DNA from: Halichoerus grypus
Taxonomy: Eukaryota; Chordata; Mammalia; Carnivora; Phocidae
Length of the DNA stretch: 64,000 nucleotides
Assembly: GCF_964656455.1 (NCBI RefSeq)
Contig: NC_135719.1
Coordinates: 74,612,283 to 74,676,282, forward strand
Reading direction: 5' to 3'
The notes below the pieces were generated by a model that saw nothing but the letters and a program-made list of their open reading frames with translations, was not told the DNA's origin and made no database searches. The translations under genes and the position numbers were made by a program. Of the stretch, positions 1-12,149 are shown one piece after another. Every line of letters begins with the position of its first letter. The first letter of the stretch is position 1.

Positions 1-1060
1 TCCCCCTCTCAAGCTGTCTACTCACACAAATGCTACATTTAAGAACTTGTCCTTGATTTTTAGGCGTTAAAAATCCCTAATAACTTAACAAGCAAAACAT
101 TGAGTTACCCTTGTAATGCGTCAGCACACAAATTAGCTAGACAAATAAAAAGGATTAAAAAAATCTTGAAAATAACACTTATCATCAGTCTCCCATTCAG
201 AAATAATGAAGGAAGATGGTTTATACAGATTTAGTAATAAGACATGACATAAATGTAAATATAACATGTTATGACCTTTCTTCTGGTGAACAATAAGCAT
301 TTTGTTCGTTCTTCAGAGCCTCTTTGTTTACAATGAGTGTGGTGATGAATCGAAGTTATGACATCAATTAAATCACAAGTTTATATTATTTTCAAACAGA
401 CAAAACGCAGATATTTTAAGGCAGGTAGCAAAAATGATGAGTTACTATCTATTCTTGGTCTCTAAATGAGTTATACATATTCAAAAAAAGAACATTAAAG
501 ATGCTCCACAAAACCAGGATCATATATTACTTTTACTCTGAACAAAGATAACATTTGTAGAATCCCATTAGCAATAAATCTTTTAGATTCTTTTCACTTA
601 AAATCTTATGATCCCATTGGGAAGAAGAGATAATCAGTAAATAGAACTCTGATATCTGTCAGGAATTTGCCTGAATTAGAGCTGAACTAACTTGACAGAG
701 AGATTGAGAAAAAAATTACCTTTAGTATTCTGACGAATCTATCTGAATTTTTCTTTAAACATACCACTAAAATGGAAACAAAAACAAAAAAATACATTGT
801 GCATATTTGAACAACCCAGGATGTGTAGTATATAATTGCCAATGATATAGAGTAAATATCCTTGGGTGAAAAATATTCACAGACTATAGAATAATTTTTG
901 AAAATACTGAACTTTAATATGTTTTTAGAAGTAGTACATAATAAAGTACAGGAGTTTCATATTATGTATTTCTCCTTTTAGTGATTTCAACATTAGAGAA
1001 AAAATTAGATTAAAATTATTTTATAAATCCTCCCTTTTCGTAACTAACCAGTGGATATAT
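1..1060. other. AT-rich unique DNA
   Basis: No gene, RNA gene or recognisable repeat is visible. The sequence is AT-rich with no long open frame on either strand. Confidence 0.6.
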
Positions 1061-1067
1061 CAGGAAT

Positions 1068-1097
1068 TAAAAAAAAAAAAAGAGAGAGAGAGAGAGA
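1068..1097 (+). repeat. (A)n(GA)n simple repeat
   Basis: A run of adenines passes directly into GA dinucleotides. This resembles the tail and CT-rich part of a SINE, but no SINE body flanks it, so it is listed as a simple repeat. Confidence 0.7.
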
Positions 1098-1988
1098 TGG
1101 GAGAAGTTAAAAACATTCTGGAATACTGTATGTAACATACCCAGCAACACATGCTCATCATTGACTTTTTGGAGCATTGCAGTGTCCGACACTGGATGTG
1201 ATTTTGTTATGGAGGTGCTAGGGATTGAATACCCATTTCCTAGTGTAGTAGAGTTAGGATCTTTTCACCTTATTTATCTGAAGAAAGGGGTTCCCCAAAA
1301 GGGGGACTATACCATGCCAAGGGACTTTTCTTGAGATGAGAGTTGCTTCATTAAGATCTCTGTAGAACTCTCCTTGCTTTTCCCTTTAAAAGGTGCACTG
1401 CCTAGGAACTTGAACTGAAGAGTACCACGTTAACACCGTAGGTGTCCTTGGAAGTCATCACAAGATGGTGGAACATGGCAGCCAGGGCGCTAGTGGTGGC
1501 AACATCAGAGAGCAATCCTTTCTCTCAAACCAGTGAGTAACTGGAACTAGAAAAGAACACTTAGAGTAAGTCTACTCAAAATTGAAACCAAAATTTCAGA
1601 AACAATAGCAGGAAAAGGGAAGTTTTGGTTGGGACTGTATCTAGAACTATAAAAGGAAAAAATAGTGAAAATATTTTAAAATACAATTTACATTACAATA
1701 AAAACTGTTCTCTAATTCTTAGAACTAGTGAAGAATTAACCAAATCTTAGATTTTTGAATAATCTTTCCAACATAATTTTAGGATATCAGAGTCTTCATA
1801 TTTGACTTTCAGAGCATGCTGATAGAAAGCATCAGTTTTGCAAAGACATCCTATGGCTTTATTAATTTTCGAACAGGTTTCCTAATCATTTGGTTTTCAA
1901 ATTGTTCTTTTTTGAATCTCATCTTTTTCATTTTTCCCTTTTTCAATTGCTTGACCTTGATAGATCCACAGTGACTTGAGTAGGTCTC
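1098..1988. other. Unique DNA, nothing recognised
   Basis: No open frame of note. A short GC-richer patch around 1440-1510 interrupts the AT-rich background, but I could assign it to no family. Confidence 0.5.
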
Positions 1989-2001
1989 TAATCTCACTTT
2001 A

Positions 2002-2203
2002 TTTTTTTAAAATTTTTTAAAGATTTATTTATTTATTTATTTGTCAGAGAGAGAGAGAGCACAAGCAGGGGAAGTGGGAGGCAGAGGGAGAAGCAGGCTC
2101 CCTGCTGAGCAGGGAGCCCGATGCGGGGCTTGATCCCAGGACCCTGGGATCATGACCTGAGCCGAAGGCAGACGCTTAACCTACTGAGCCACCAGGCATC
2201 CTT
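2002..2203 (-). mobile_element. Can-SINE (tRNA-Lys-derived), minus strand
   Basis: On the plus strand the element reads T-rich tail, TTTATTTATTTATTTG, GA-rich block, then the reverse complement of the SINE head ending near ACTGAGCCACCAGGCATC. It is full length and flanked by a 13-bp TSD with one mismatch (TAATCTCACTTTA at 1989-2001, TAATATCACTTTA at 2204-2216). The right TSD directly adjoins the 5' truncation point of the neighbouring L1 fragment. Confidence 0.95.
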
Positions 2204-2216
2204 TAATATCACTTTA

Positions 2217-2586
2217 ATAAACTGGAAGAGATTATGCTAAGTGAAATAAGTAAAGCAGAGAAAGTCAATTATCATATGGTTTCACTTATTTGTGGAACGT
2301 AAGGAATAGCATGGAGGACATTAGGAGAAGGAAGGGAAAAATGAAGGGGGTGGAAATCAGAGGGGGAGATGAACCATGAGAGACTATGGACTCCAAGAAA
2401 CAAACTGTTTTAGAGGGGAGGGAGGTGGGGGGATGGGTTAGCCCGGTGATGGGTATTAAGGAGGGCATGTATTGCATGGAGCACTGGGTGTTATACGAAA
2501 ACAATGAATCATGGAACACTACATCAAAAGCTAATGATGTATTGTATGGTGACTAACATAACATAATAAAATAAAATTAAAAAAAT
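2217..2586 (+). mobile_element. L1 3' end (5'-truncated), plus strand
   Basis: Begins within the last codons of L1 ORF2. The frame ends VSLICGT and stops at about 2302. A G-rich 3' UTR with the carnivore-type CCATGAGAGACTATGGACTC follows, then an A-rich tail at 2566-2586. The same 3' UTR recurs on the minus strand at 16.4-16.7 kb and in diverged form at 19.6 kb. This is a dead fragment with no complete ORF. Confidence 0.9.
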
Positions 2587-2830
2587 AAACTTTATGAAAT
2601 CCTGCAATTTGAAGATTTTCAATTTAACTTTTAAATTTGCATTCTATTTGCATAGGAAGTTGTAGACATTAGATTCTTAACAAGATTATAACTGATCAAG
2701 ATGTTAATTCTCTGGATTAAAATAGGTGCTATATTAATGGCAGAGGGGACTTTGAGTTGGAACTAATCTTACCAAATGGTGATTCACTACTGAAAATTTT
2801 TGTGCTATGACAATTTTTGATATCCTGTAA

Positions 2831-3050
2831 TTTATTTTTTTCTAACAATTTATTTATTTATTTGAGAGAGAGAGAGAGTGCAGGGAGAGGGGCAGGGGGA
2901 GAGCAACATAGAAACTCAGGCAGACTCCTTGCTGAGTGCGGAGCCCAACACAGGGCTCGTGGAGGGGCTCAATCTCACCACCCTGAGATTAGACTTGAGC
3001 TGAAACCAAGAGTCGGGTGCTTAACCAACTGAGCCACTCAGGCGCCCCCC
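2831..3050 (-). mobile_element. Can-SINE, minus strand, older copy
   Basis: Plus strand shows TTTATTTATTTATTTGAGAG, a GA-rich block and the reverse-complemented SINE head ending GAGCCACTCAGGCGCCCCC. It differs more from the other copies and carries an unusual insertion-like stretch (CTCGTGGAGGGGCTC) near the B-box side. A clean TSD is not evident. This suggests an older insertion. Confidence 0.9.
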
Positions 3051-3339
3051 GTGGACAATTTCTTAACTGATGAGAATCATGAAATGAATATTCAGATGAG
3101 GAATCAGACACCTGTGTCCACTTGACAATCTGCTAGAGATCCAGAGAAAGCAATATAGTGTTAATAATAGTGAAATAGCTAATTTTTTTTGAAGTTGAAT
3201 TATGCTATAAGCACTTAACATGTATGGATTTATGCTTCAGAATTCCTACTGCCATCTGTAAGAAGGAGGGGAAATTTGATTTCAGTTTATCTACTTTATA
3301 CTTAAATCGGTTAGATTCTTTGACTGCAGATTCATTGTT
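3051..3339. other. Unique DNA, nothing recognised
   Basis: No repeat or gene recognised. Two opposite-strand frames of about 60-80 codons begin here and overlap each other, without any protein-like composition. Confidence 0.45.
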
Positions 3340-3475
3340 CTGTCCATCCCTTATGCAGGAATATATTGATGCTCGCTGTCTGTCAGACACTGTGCTAGGC
3401 TCTGGAAATGCAAAGATGGATCATGTGTCTCTTTCCACAAGTAGCTCAGGATCTCCTAGTAGGAGAAACATCTGA
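3340..3475. repeat. L2/MIR-like relic
   Basis: Contains CAGACACTGTGCTAGGCTCTGG followed by a trailing AAATGCAAAGATGG, the hallmark of the 3' region of ancient mammalian L2/MIR-type elements. Orientation and exact family cannot be fixed by eye. Confidence 0.5.
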
Positions 3476-3529
3476 ATAGTTAAGTACAGTAGAGTGTAAT
3501 TTAAAAAAATGACCGATGGTTCTAATACA

Positions 3530-3655
3530 TTTATGATATGTTAGCACTAGATGCTTTACTTAGATAATTTCATTGAATCTTAACAACCTAGACTCACACC
3601 CAGGTCTTCCTGAAGCCAAAGCTGTGTGCTTTACCCCTGTATCCCCCTGCTTCTT
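3530..3655 (-). repeat. MIR relic, minus strand
   Basis: The order GCACTAGATGCTTTACTTAG, CATTGAATCTTAACAACC, then CTCACACCCAGGTCTTCC is that of a MIR element read from its 3' end, with the middle partly lost. Ancient and diverged. Confidence 0.5.
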
Positions 3656-5946
3656 CCCAGTAAGTGCAAAGCAAAAGTTTATGCCCAGGTGCTGTCAGAA
3701 CATCCAAGAGGGACCCTTCGCCTCATTTGGGGGTGCTTAGGAAAGCTTTCTTGGGGGTGTTGCTGTGTGAACTAGAATGCTGGAAGACAAGCCCGCAGTG
3801 CCTTGGCAAGACAGAACAAAATGGAGATGCAGTGGAGGGATGGGCTGGGTTCTGGAAATTACTCTTTGTTTTCTTCAGTATTATAAGCACAGTTATAGTG
3901 TAGACCATTTTACACTACATTACCTAGAATATAACAATGAAATTTCATTTACAATTGTGCTTAGTGTTCCTGACTAACACCAGAAAATTCCAAATAAAAT
4001 CTTATGTCTAATCATTGTCCCCATTTTTGTGTAAAAGATTTCAAAAGCCCGCAGCCTCAGGCAGTGTACTTAAGAGGGATTGTTACTCAACTGATCACCG
4101 CAGCTTCTGATTCCTTCTACAACGTATATTTACGCAGAAATGTCACATGGGATTTTGCATTTATATAATGCTTTTTAGAGCAATGAAAACCCAATAAAAT
4201 CAGTCGGCTTATTTAATGTTCAAAGTGTTTAATAAGCTTTTTTTTTTTGAATGAACCATTTAAATGAGTTTTTTTCTTTTTTCATTAATTAACTCACCAG
4301 TGCACCAAATACGTATCAGATAAATGAGTTGATAGGGTCCCCAGTTTAGTTGAAGATGCAATACGGAAGCACTAATTAGGCAGGCAAGGGCTCCAGATAA
4401 TTAAATAGTGATTAATAGATTTTTGTGCTACCAAAATTAAAAGTAACTAATTGGTTGAAAAAATATTTAAAATCGTGTGCTCGGTACTTACACGTTGAAC
4501 GCGATTCTGAGGGATACTAAGATTTTGTTGTTTTTGTTAAGAGTGAAGGTTTTAATTTTTTACTAGTTTTTTTCTCCTTCTGATATCTTGTGTCAAAGTG
4601 TTCCCATGTTAATAGTAGAATATAATGGAAGTTTATGCAATTAAATACAGCAAGAGAGTTTATAGACCATTTATCATTGGATATGGGTCATATACTGTGA
4701 ATTTCAGAAAATAAAAGGGAATTCCATTTGTAGCCCACTCTTGCCTGAAGCTCACCTAATGAAATCTTTCTCACTCATAGAATTAACAGTGTATCCAGCT
4801 GAAAAGTATTTAACATTCTCCGTGCATACTAAGCATGCAAAAGTAGAATAAAACCTTGCATACTTACAGGGGATTTTTGTTGCTTTTTCTTCAGCCCAAA
4901 TTAGGCAGCTCTTGTTCATTTAGTGCATTTGAAAGGAGCTGAACTTTTAAAATTCTGAACTGTCAGTCCCCATCATTTCGTTTGACAGCTGACACTTTCA
5001 GAGTGAAGAGCACACAAATCATGTGAGTAGAGTGAAATGCTGCTAATAAATGCTATTGTTTTTCCTGATGGAAAAGGAGCACCTTAAACAACTGTTTGCA
5101 GATCCAATGGGTTTGTTATGATGCAAAATACATGTTTGACTGTCACCATTTTTGTTTACTACCTGCAGAGCATAAAATTGCTGATAAAAAAATGGAAAAA
5201 ACATAAGGCCAGATTCATTAAGAAAAGAACCATGCTTTTCTCCCCTCCATCCACCTTTACACCCCACTCTCCCATTTTAATGTGATAAACATCGAGTCTT
5301 CCTTCATTAAGGCATGAAACTAATACATAATGTGTGGTTCTTGAGATTAATTACAAGATTTCTCTATTTATGGAAAACAAGAACTCTGAAAATTTGTTTG
5401 CCTTTACTCTGCTTGCTGAATTGGGTAACTTGTGAAAACTGGCTCTGCCATTTTGGAAATTTATGGACGAGAGTCCATGATAGTTTCAGAGGTTTTATAG
5501 TTTTGTTTTCTATCATTAAACTTGTGAGGCCAAAGTGTTTGCGGGTAAATTTGAAGAAGCCACCTTCCGGATACAGAGAATCTCTGTAGATCTTTCAGAG
5601 CTATTGACCTGACCAAACTATATAGAATGACACATTATATTTTATTGAAACCTTTGTTAACATTAGTTAATATCCTTCCAGGAAGAAGATCATTCCCATG
5701 TTGCTTAGTATGCAATCTTTCCCCTACCATAAAGAAAGATGGAAGAATGGCTTGAGAAAAACTGTGTTTGGTCTACCTCATGGTATATTATCACTCAAAC
5801 ACTTTTACTGCTGAAATATTTTATAAATATTGCTATCAAACTTAATGAATATCTTTGACTATCTTAGTAATCTCAGTAAGATGTCTAAAAGATTGAAATT
5901 TAGGTCTGACCCAAGTAATGAACTAGAAAGTTTATATAGTATGGGA
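3656..5946. other. Repeat-poor AT-rich DNA, possible conserved non-coding sequence
   Basis: About 2.3 kb without a recognisable mobile element, unusual for this window. Around 4040-4450 there are several TAAT/ATTA-type homeodomain-like words (TTAATTAACTC, CACTAATTAGG, GATAATTAAATAG). Near 4984-4994 there is TTGACAGCTGACA, a MEIS/TGIF-like word. Such words are common in AT-rich DNA, so regulatory function is only a suggestion. No coding signal is visible: the 91-codon frame at 5314-5589 looks like chance. Confidence 0.4.
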
Positions 5947-6480
5947 TGTGATGGCTAATTTTATGTTTCAATTTGACTGGGGTACCCAGGTATTTGGTCC
6001 AACATTATTCTGAGTGTATCTCTGAGAATGCTTCTGGATGAGATTAACATTTGAATCAGTAGACGGAGTATAAAGCACATTATCCTGCCTATCATGGATG
6101 GGCCTCATCTAATCAGTTGAAGGCCTGGATAGAGCAAGAAGTCTGGCTTCCTTTAAGTAAGAGAGACCTCCTCCTGCCTGACTGTTTGAGCTAGGACATT
6201 GGTCTTTTTCTGCCTTTGCACTTGAATTTAAACATCAGCTCTTCTTGTGTCTTGAGGCTGCAGGCTTTTGGACTAGATACTATACCATCAGCTTTCTTGG
6301 TTCTCAGGTCTTGGAACTCCAGCAGGAACTACACCATTGGCTCTCCTGCTCTTCGGCTTCTAACTACAGATCTTGGGACTTCTCAGTCTCCATAATTGCA
6401 CGAGCCAATTCCTTATAATAAGTCTCCTTCTATATACGTACATCCTGTTGGTTCTCTTTCTCTGGAGAACTATGATTAAT
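5947..6480 (+). mobile_element. Solo LTR, probably ERVL/MLT2-like, plus strand
   Basis: Starts TGTGATGGCTAATTTTATG and contains AATCAGTTGAAGGCCTGGAT, GGACTTCTCAGTCTCCATAA and a polyadenylation-like ATAATAAG near 6415. It ends near GGTTCTCTTTCTCTGGAGAA. This order is that of a common old mammalian LTR-like repeat. I recall it as an ERVL-class LTR but the subfamily name is uncertain. No internal retroviral sequence flanks it. Confidence 0.6.
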
Positions 6481-8250
6481 TCATGGGGTCAAAATTCTGA
6501 AAAAAAAAATAGAGTAGTGCGAAGAAAAGTTCAGAAGTGGCTCATATTTCTTTTTTCTTTTTACATCATGACTTTGAGTTTTCAATGCAAATAATAGGAA
6601 AAGGAAATTATTTTCAATATTGTTTCTTACTGATGAACTGACAGAGATAACTCACTTAACTGTCTACACAGGAAACATACACGCATACATAGGAAAACAT
6701 TAAAAAGCTCATTACTACATGGCCTTGAACAACGTTAACATCTTATGCACATATTTATGTCATGTGTATACAAAGTACAGTTGATGGGTAAGTGTTCAAT
6801 GGAGAATCCAGGAAATTAGTCCTACTGGTATCCTACATATAATTTTCTAATGCCTCAGTGTATCTCTAAACCAGGAAATGCTTTGGAGTTTGACGGAAAA
6901 GTGACCTTTACATTCAAGGGAATGTAGGTACAAATATTAAGTACGTGATCTCCATGGTTTTCATAGGAAAGCATGGAGAGTCTTTGAGCCCCACTGGGAA
7001 ACGGAAAGCTCCTCTTGAAAAAGCCACTGCTCTGCTTTCTAGTTTCACTGCTCTGATCTCTCCTCCAGGTTTCCCTTAAAGTGTGTTCAACTTTGAGAGA
7101 TCATCTCTACTGTTTGCTTACTCACCTTCTCAAAACCAACAGATCAGAAGTCAACGGGTACTTTTTAAAATTCGTAACTGTCATAGGATGTATGATTCCC
7201 AAGACGGCTGTGGCAAATAACCAGTCTTACAGATGGGTAATATCCAGAATGTTATGCCTTGGCTAAGATTTTACCGGAGTTGCCCCTTATGCCCACAAAT
7301 AGGCAGTTTGCTTGGTTTGTCATTTCCTTCTGAAGGTACTTAGGAGGGGCGGAAGCCTAGAGTGAGCAGTTAAGTTCCTCCATGTGAGAGCACAAGTGAA
7401 TTAAAGTTCCAGTAACTCAAGTCTCAGAGGCAATTACAAAGGTTTTCAGTAGTTAAACCAAGGTAACTTGCAAAGAGCCCAATTCCATTGCTGACTTGAT
7501 CTTTAAATCAATGTGTTTCCATGGACATTATATATGATAGCATATGTAGGCTGGGAAACAAGGAACTGAGGCCTCTGAACAGATTTAAGGGGGAGAAAGC
7601 GAGTCTTTGTATGAGGCTGGATTTTCAAGGATTATCTAGGGCAAAAGTTTTTTAAAATCTTAAATTACCTGTCACTCTCTGGCAGAGCACAGTTCTAGAG
7701 ACTCGAGTTGGCTCTTACGTAGTCACGCCACATAATGTCAGAGACCCCTGAAAGGGTACTTTGAAAGATATATTGCAAATTGTTATGCAATTCCCTACTC
7801 CTCTGGCCAGGAGAATTAGGAATTTGGGAGGTTTTTTATGGGGGGTAGGGGAAAGAGAGCGTAAAGAATTGACATGGAAATTTATTTTTAAGGACACTAA
7901 AACCTGGGCAGTTTTTACTGCATAGCCACGGGATACTGGCTAAAATAATTTGAAAGAAGGCAGTGGAGGGACTGAGCTAATGGCTACAGAGAATAGGTTC
8001 TGGAAAAACCCTTTCAATACAATTTAAATGGAGGAGGAGGTCACTGGTCTCAGATTCTTTCTAATTTCATCGGAAGGCCTGAGAAGCAAGGAGGTGGATA
8101 CAGCCATTGCTAAATGGCCAGTGTAGTTGTGTGACTATTACATGCATGGTGCACAAAGAGAAACCAGTTAGTGGTGTCCTCTGAGCCCTGACTGGGACAG
8201 AATGCCCATTTTATGGATGGCAGTTGAGTCAATGTCTTTGTAAGTGTTTC
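6481..8250. other. Unique DNA, nothing recognised
   Basis: No recognisable repeat, RNA gene or coding region. Frames of about 60-70 codons lie on both strands without homology that I recognise. Confidence 0.45.
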
Positions 8251-8251
8251 A

Positions 8252-8470
8252 TGCGCTTAAAAGCTTGGGCTTTGGGGTGAGATACGCTTGAGTTCAAATC
8301 CCAACTCTACAGTTATTAGCAGGGTGCCCTGAAAAATTGACTAAATCTCCTTAGGTTCCATTTCTTCACTTGCTAAATGAGTTTCATAATAGTTATCCAC
8401 CTCATACTGAATGAGATTCTAGGTGGAACATGCTTAGCAGAGGTCCTGGCATTTAGCAGGTGCACAGTGC
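8252..8470 (+). repeat. MIR element, plus strand
   Basis: Shows the MIR order: GGGCTTTGGGGTGAGATACG, GTTCAAATCCCAACTCTACA (tRNA B-box-like), a CTTCACTTGCTAAATGAG region and GTCCTGGCATTTAGCAGGTG. Ancient tRNA-derived SINE, diverged but nearly full length. Confidence 0.8.
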
Positions 8471-9795
8471 AGTTTAACTAATTAGTTAAGAAATGGAACC
8501 TGATATCATCAGGGTAAACATAATACAAAGTATTTAGAGTAAGGCAGTCCTGAAAATCAGAGTTGGCTTCATGCAACTGAAACACTCTACTGCTAGTACA
8601 TTGAGTTTAAAAAAAAAGTTTCATCTTTATTTTTATCAACAGTGAAAACACTGCAGCGGGGCCACATTCTAAATGCTTTCTAACAGGGGCAGCTGAAATG
8701 TTGTTATTAAAAATGGGCAAATGTAAACTATTGAGTCTTCTTGGACAAGAGTGATTCACTGAGTGTTCCTCTAATATGAACATGTATTACAATCTTGATA
8801 AACTTAAGTGGAATTGATAACAATACTTGAAAATAAGATGTCATGAAGACTCATTCTCCAGTGACTTCAGGTGGTGTGAATGAACCTTTTGTCAGTGAAA
8901 GAACAATAAGAGTGTTATATCTCTCTTCCATTCACAAAGCCTAAGGGGGGAAAATACCCAAATATCAGAAACATATGGTTTTAAAATTCTGTGTCTGAGC
9001 CTGCAACATTGATGGAGTTTTATGTAAAGAGATAAAAATCTTGTGAGGACTGTCACAAGCTCTTTGGGTGAACAGAACCACTGTTGAGAAACCACTGTTG
9101 ATATTCTTAAATGGGTTGCAATGAGAACCACCTGTAAGCTAGACAGGTTTGGGAATGGTGAAAATTATCAATGGATCCAGGTCAAAATAATGTAAATAAG
9201 GTGGGTAAAGAGAGGTTGATTAGTATCAGTGAGTCACAGGGTGACAAAAACCTCAAGGACGAAGAATGAAGAAACAGGTGTGACTTTTTTCAGAAGCGTG
9301 GCGGGGATATGTTTCTGAGGGATGAGAATATCATTCAGTGGCAGTCTGGAAAATTGGGATTCCTGAATCCATTCACTTTTCATATTACTTACCCTAATTA
9401 TGCTAGGCATAAAGTGGTTGGGAGACTCCACAGTTTCAGAAAACATATATAGGAAGTCTTGATCCGCAAAAAACCTTCATGAGCTATGTTGTTCTAGGTG
9501 AACTTGATGAGGGATAGTGAAAATAAAGGTGACTAGAGATCCAGTGAATTAAATTGAATCTCTTCTGAGCATTTGATTCGCAAAGATTCTGGTCTCATTC
9601 TTGGCAGGCTCACATTAATACATTTTCTAGAAATTTATTAAATGGTTAAAGCCTCATGGCTGTTTATATGGTGGTGGTGGTGGGGTGTGAGCTGAGAAAA
9701 TTCCTAACCAAAGAGTTTTAGAGTAGAGAAGAGAAATGCATGTTAACAATCTTAAAAAAAAAACAAACACAAAATACTGTGCTAGCTGGGTGGAG
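8471..9795. other. Unique DNA, nothing recognised
   Basis: No gene or confident repeat. A short GTGGTGGTGG run at 9673-9683 is the only simple-sequence feature. Confidence 0.45.
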
Positions 9796-9799
9796 AGGG

Positions 9800-9990
9800 A
9801 CGGGTCAAGCGCATGAGTTCTGTAAGCAATGGCCTGGTTCTGCCACTTATTAGCTGGATAACATCAGGCAAGTTCTCTTACTTCTTGAAACCTCAGTGTC
9901 CTCCTTGTACAGGAGCACCTATAACATGTCTAAAGCACTTATAATGCCTAGCATATATGGAGTATTCAAACATGGTAGCTATCATTAATC
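9800..9990 (+). repeat. MIR element, plus strand
   Basis: TTCTGCCACTTATTAGCTGG followed by CAGGCAAGTTCTCTTACTTC, CCTCAGTGTCCTCCTTGTAC and TAATGCCTAGCATATATGG reproduces the MIR core and 3' part. Confidence 0.75.
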
Positions 9991-10131
9991 ATTATAAGCT
10001 ATGTGCTATGATTAGGGACATTATGGAAGACTTGATGGCACATTGCTTGATCTGATCTTGAAAGACTGAGATTTCAACCTTGGGAAGTATGGTGGTATAG
10101 TTAATTAAAACGGAGTGAAACAAATGAAAAA

Positions 10132-10385
10132 AAAAATCTTGGACTTTGATGTTAAAAAACTTGGTTCATTTTCTTATTTTCTGGTCATTTTTTATTGGCT
10201 TTCTATTACTTGCCAGGCGCTGGGTATGCCACTTAACCTGTGTGAACCTCAGTCTCTGGATCAGAAAGTTGAAATAAAGAGAATATCTATTTCTCATAGA
10301 TGCTGCTGTGAGGAAGAAATGTAACAATGTTTGAAGAAAGCACTGTTGTGATCTGAAAATTGTTATTGCTATTGCAATTATTACT
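10132..10385 (+). repeat. MIR element, plus strand, with internal extra sequence
   Basis: MIR-like start (CTTGGACTTTGATG), then CCACTTAACCTGTGTGAACC and CTCAGTCTCTGGATCAG of the core. Between them is AT-rich sequence absent from the usual MIR. It could also be two partial copies. Confidence 0.55.
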
Positions 10386-10796
10386 TCAAGATGGACAGAA
10401 AAGATAGGAAAGGGCTGAGAGGCTAGCCTGAATTAAAGACATGAAGTATAATGGCACACAGAATGTTCCAGAAATGGGCAAAAGGCAGCTATGACAGGAA
10501 TGTACAGGTATAGAAGGAAGTACTTTGATGGAGTACTCTATGGAGGGCCTGAACACTGGGCTCAGGGTTTGGGCTTTATTTTGTGCCCCACAGAGAATCA
10601 ATGAATGTTTTGAAAGAGTATTACATGTTCTGGACAGGTCATCCTATACCCTACATTACAATGGTCTGGGAAAGTGCCCATTGGTTACATTATTAGTGAA
10701 ATCATAAAATAGTTTTATCCTTAAGCACCAGTCACCGTCTTTTTTCCCCCACTCTTTTCCAGGCTCTGGTCTATGTCATTCTTTGACTATCCTTCA

Positions 10797-10945
10797 ATAA
10801 TTCTCAGCCTGAGGTGTCCATAATAATCTTCTGTGGAAATTCAGATATATATTAATGTCAAAGCTTTGCTCTAGACTATTGAATTAGCATCTGGATGGTA
10901 AGGCCCAGGCTATGAAAATTCACTACAGGTGATTCTGATGTCCAG
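10797..10945 (+). repeat. MER5A-like hAT relic
   Basis: AATAATTCTCAGCCTGAGGTG at the left, GAATTAGCATCTGGATGGTA and GGTGATTCTGATGTCC toward the right match the order of the MER5 family of non-autonomous hAT-Charlie elements. The right terminal inverted repeat is missing. Confidence 0.5.
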
Positions 10946-11289
10946 ACAGGATTGAAAGCTTCCTCTTGGACTTTTTCTCTACTCAGTAGCTCCTTATGAT
11001 TTAGTGAGGAGGGTCTTGAAGTTGCAAGAAATATCCATATATTATGGTGGTCTATGGTTAAGATTTCAGGGGAGATAAAAAAGAGAGGAATCTTGCTGCT
11101 TGGTCACAGCTCAGGGAAACCAACAACAGGGCAGTATGAGACAAAGAGAAACCACAGCATGTGTGGGTGCCCAAGTGACTGGAACACAGTTCAGAGGTAG
11201 GAGGGTGACTGGGGATTCAGCTATGGAGCTGAAGAATTAGCAGGGAGGGGTCCAAGGATTTCTTCTCATGTTGTACTGTGAATATGACT

Positions 11290-11560
11290 CAGCTACTTTC
11301 CCAGGGCCTGCTATTTCTCTGTGTGAATTTTAACCCCAGCTTTTACTATAATTCACTGACCCTGTTCTACATCCTCAATGGAATTTCCAGAGAGAGACGA
11401 TTGGATTGGTCCGGTTACTCCTGTTGGATCATCTACCTTTGGTCAGGTGCTTTCTTTTTGGTCAAACCAATCATGATTGGGTGGCAGGCTCTCATAGCAT
11501 GCGATGTGTGGAAGAATTCCTTCAGAAGGGGCCTGGGCTTCTCAGGAGGGGCTGTTGCAT
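11290..11560. repeat. Old interspersed repeat, unclassified
   Basis: Contains GATTGGATTGGTCCGG, GGTCAGGTGCTTTC and AACCAATCATGATTGGGTGG. I associate this arrangement of paired ATTGG/CCAAT words with an old mammalian interspersed repeat but cannot name it. The 94-codon open frame across it (11278-11562) has no recognisable domain. Confidence 0.35.
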
Positions 11561-11569
11561 AACATTATT

Positions 11570-11665
11570 TAGAGCTCATCTTTAGTGAGCACCTGTGGCC
11601 CAAGTCTAAGCATTTTGCATGTGTACTGACTAATTTAATTTTCATGATGTACATAATTTGCATTT
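11570..11665 (-). repeat. MIR fragment, minus strand
   Basis: TTTAGTGAGCACCTGTGGCC, AAGCATTTTGCATGTG and ACTAATTTAATTTTCATGATG follow the MIR 3'-to-core order. Confidence 0.55.
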
Positions 11666-11739
11666 TAAATTTACTTAACAAATACAAAAACTTTATAGGA
11701 ATGTACATTTATATAAACATTTATAATATTTGTAGCAAA

Positions 11740-11965
11740 TAATCGTGCCAGACACTGTCCCAAGCACTTTATAATTATTGACTCATTTAATGAGAACTTA
11801 CGAGGTAGTCACTATTATCTTCTCATTTTACAGTCCGAGACAGAGTCATAGACTTAACACCTTTTCAGAGGTCCTATGGCAAAGAGTGGCAACATTGAGA
11901 GTTGAACCCAGGTATTCTGTGTGCATGTTTACCTGTTGTGCCTCTTTTGGAATCTGTTTCTTTAC
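11740..11965 (-). repeat. MIR element, minus strand
   Basis: GCCAGACACTGTCCCAAGC, TTATTGACTCATTTAATG, CTCATTTTACAGTCCGAGAC and GAGAGTTGAACCCAGGTATT are successive MIR blocks read on the opposite strand. It lies next to a second MIR fragment in the same orientation. Confidence 0.8.
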
Positions 11966-12149
11966 ACAGTCAGATAATCCAAGGCACTAAAAGTATGTTT
12001 GACCTATTGTGCATCCTAGGCTGATCTATAGAGTGGTGTGAGCAGTGTGAGGATGGACAGGTAGGTTGGTATCTGCTTCTCAGTGAATTCTGGTCTTCTA
12101 AGTCTGTATCTGGTGCTCTCCTCCACCATACCCTTTTCCCTTTAAAATT

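Noticed and set aside
2002..2203. tRNA-like A/B boxes in SINE heads
   Set aside because: The boxes are those of the tRNA-Lys-derived SINE promoter. No cloverleaf or aminoacyl arm forms a tRNA gene.
10395..10620. Possible old L2/L3-like segment (GAATTAAAGACATGAAG, ATCAATGAATGTTTTGAAAG)
   Set aside because: The vocabulary is suggestive but the order does not match any family securely.
11278..11562. 94-codon frame with tryptophan-rich, membrane-like segment
   Set aside because: Overlaps an old interspersed repeat with paired ATTGG/CCAAT words. No homologous protein is recognised.
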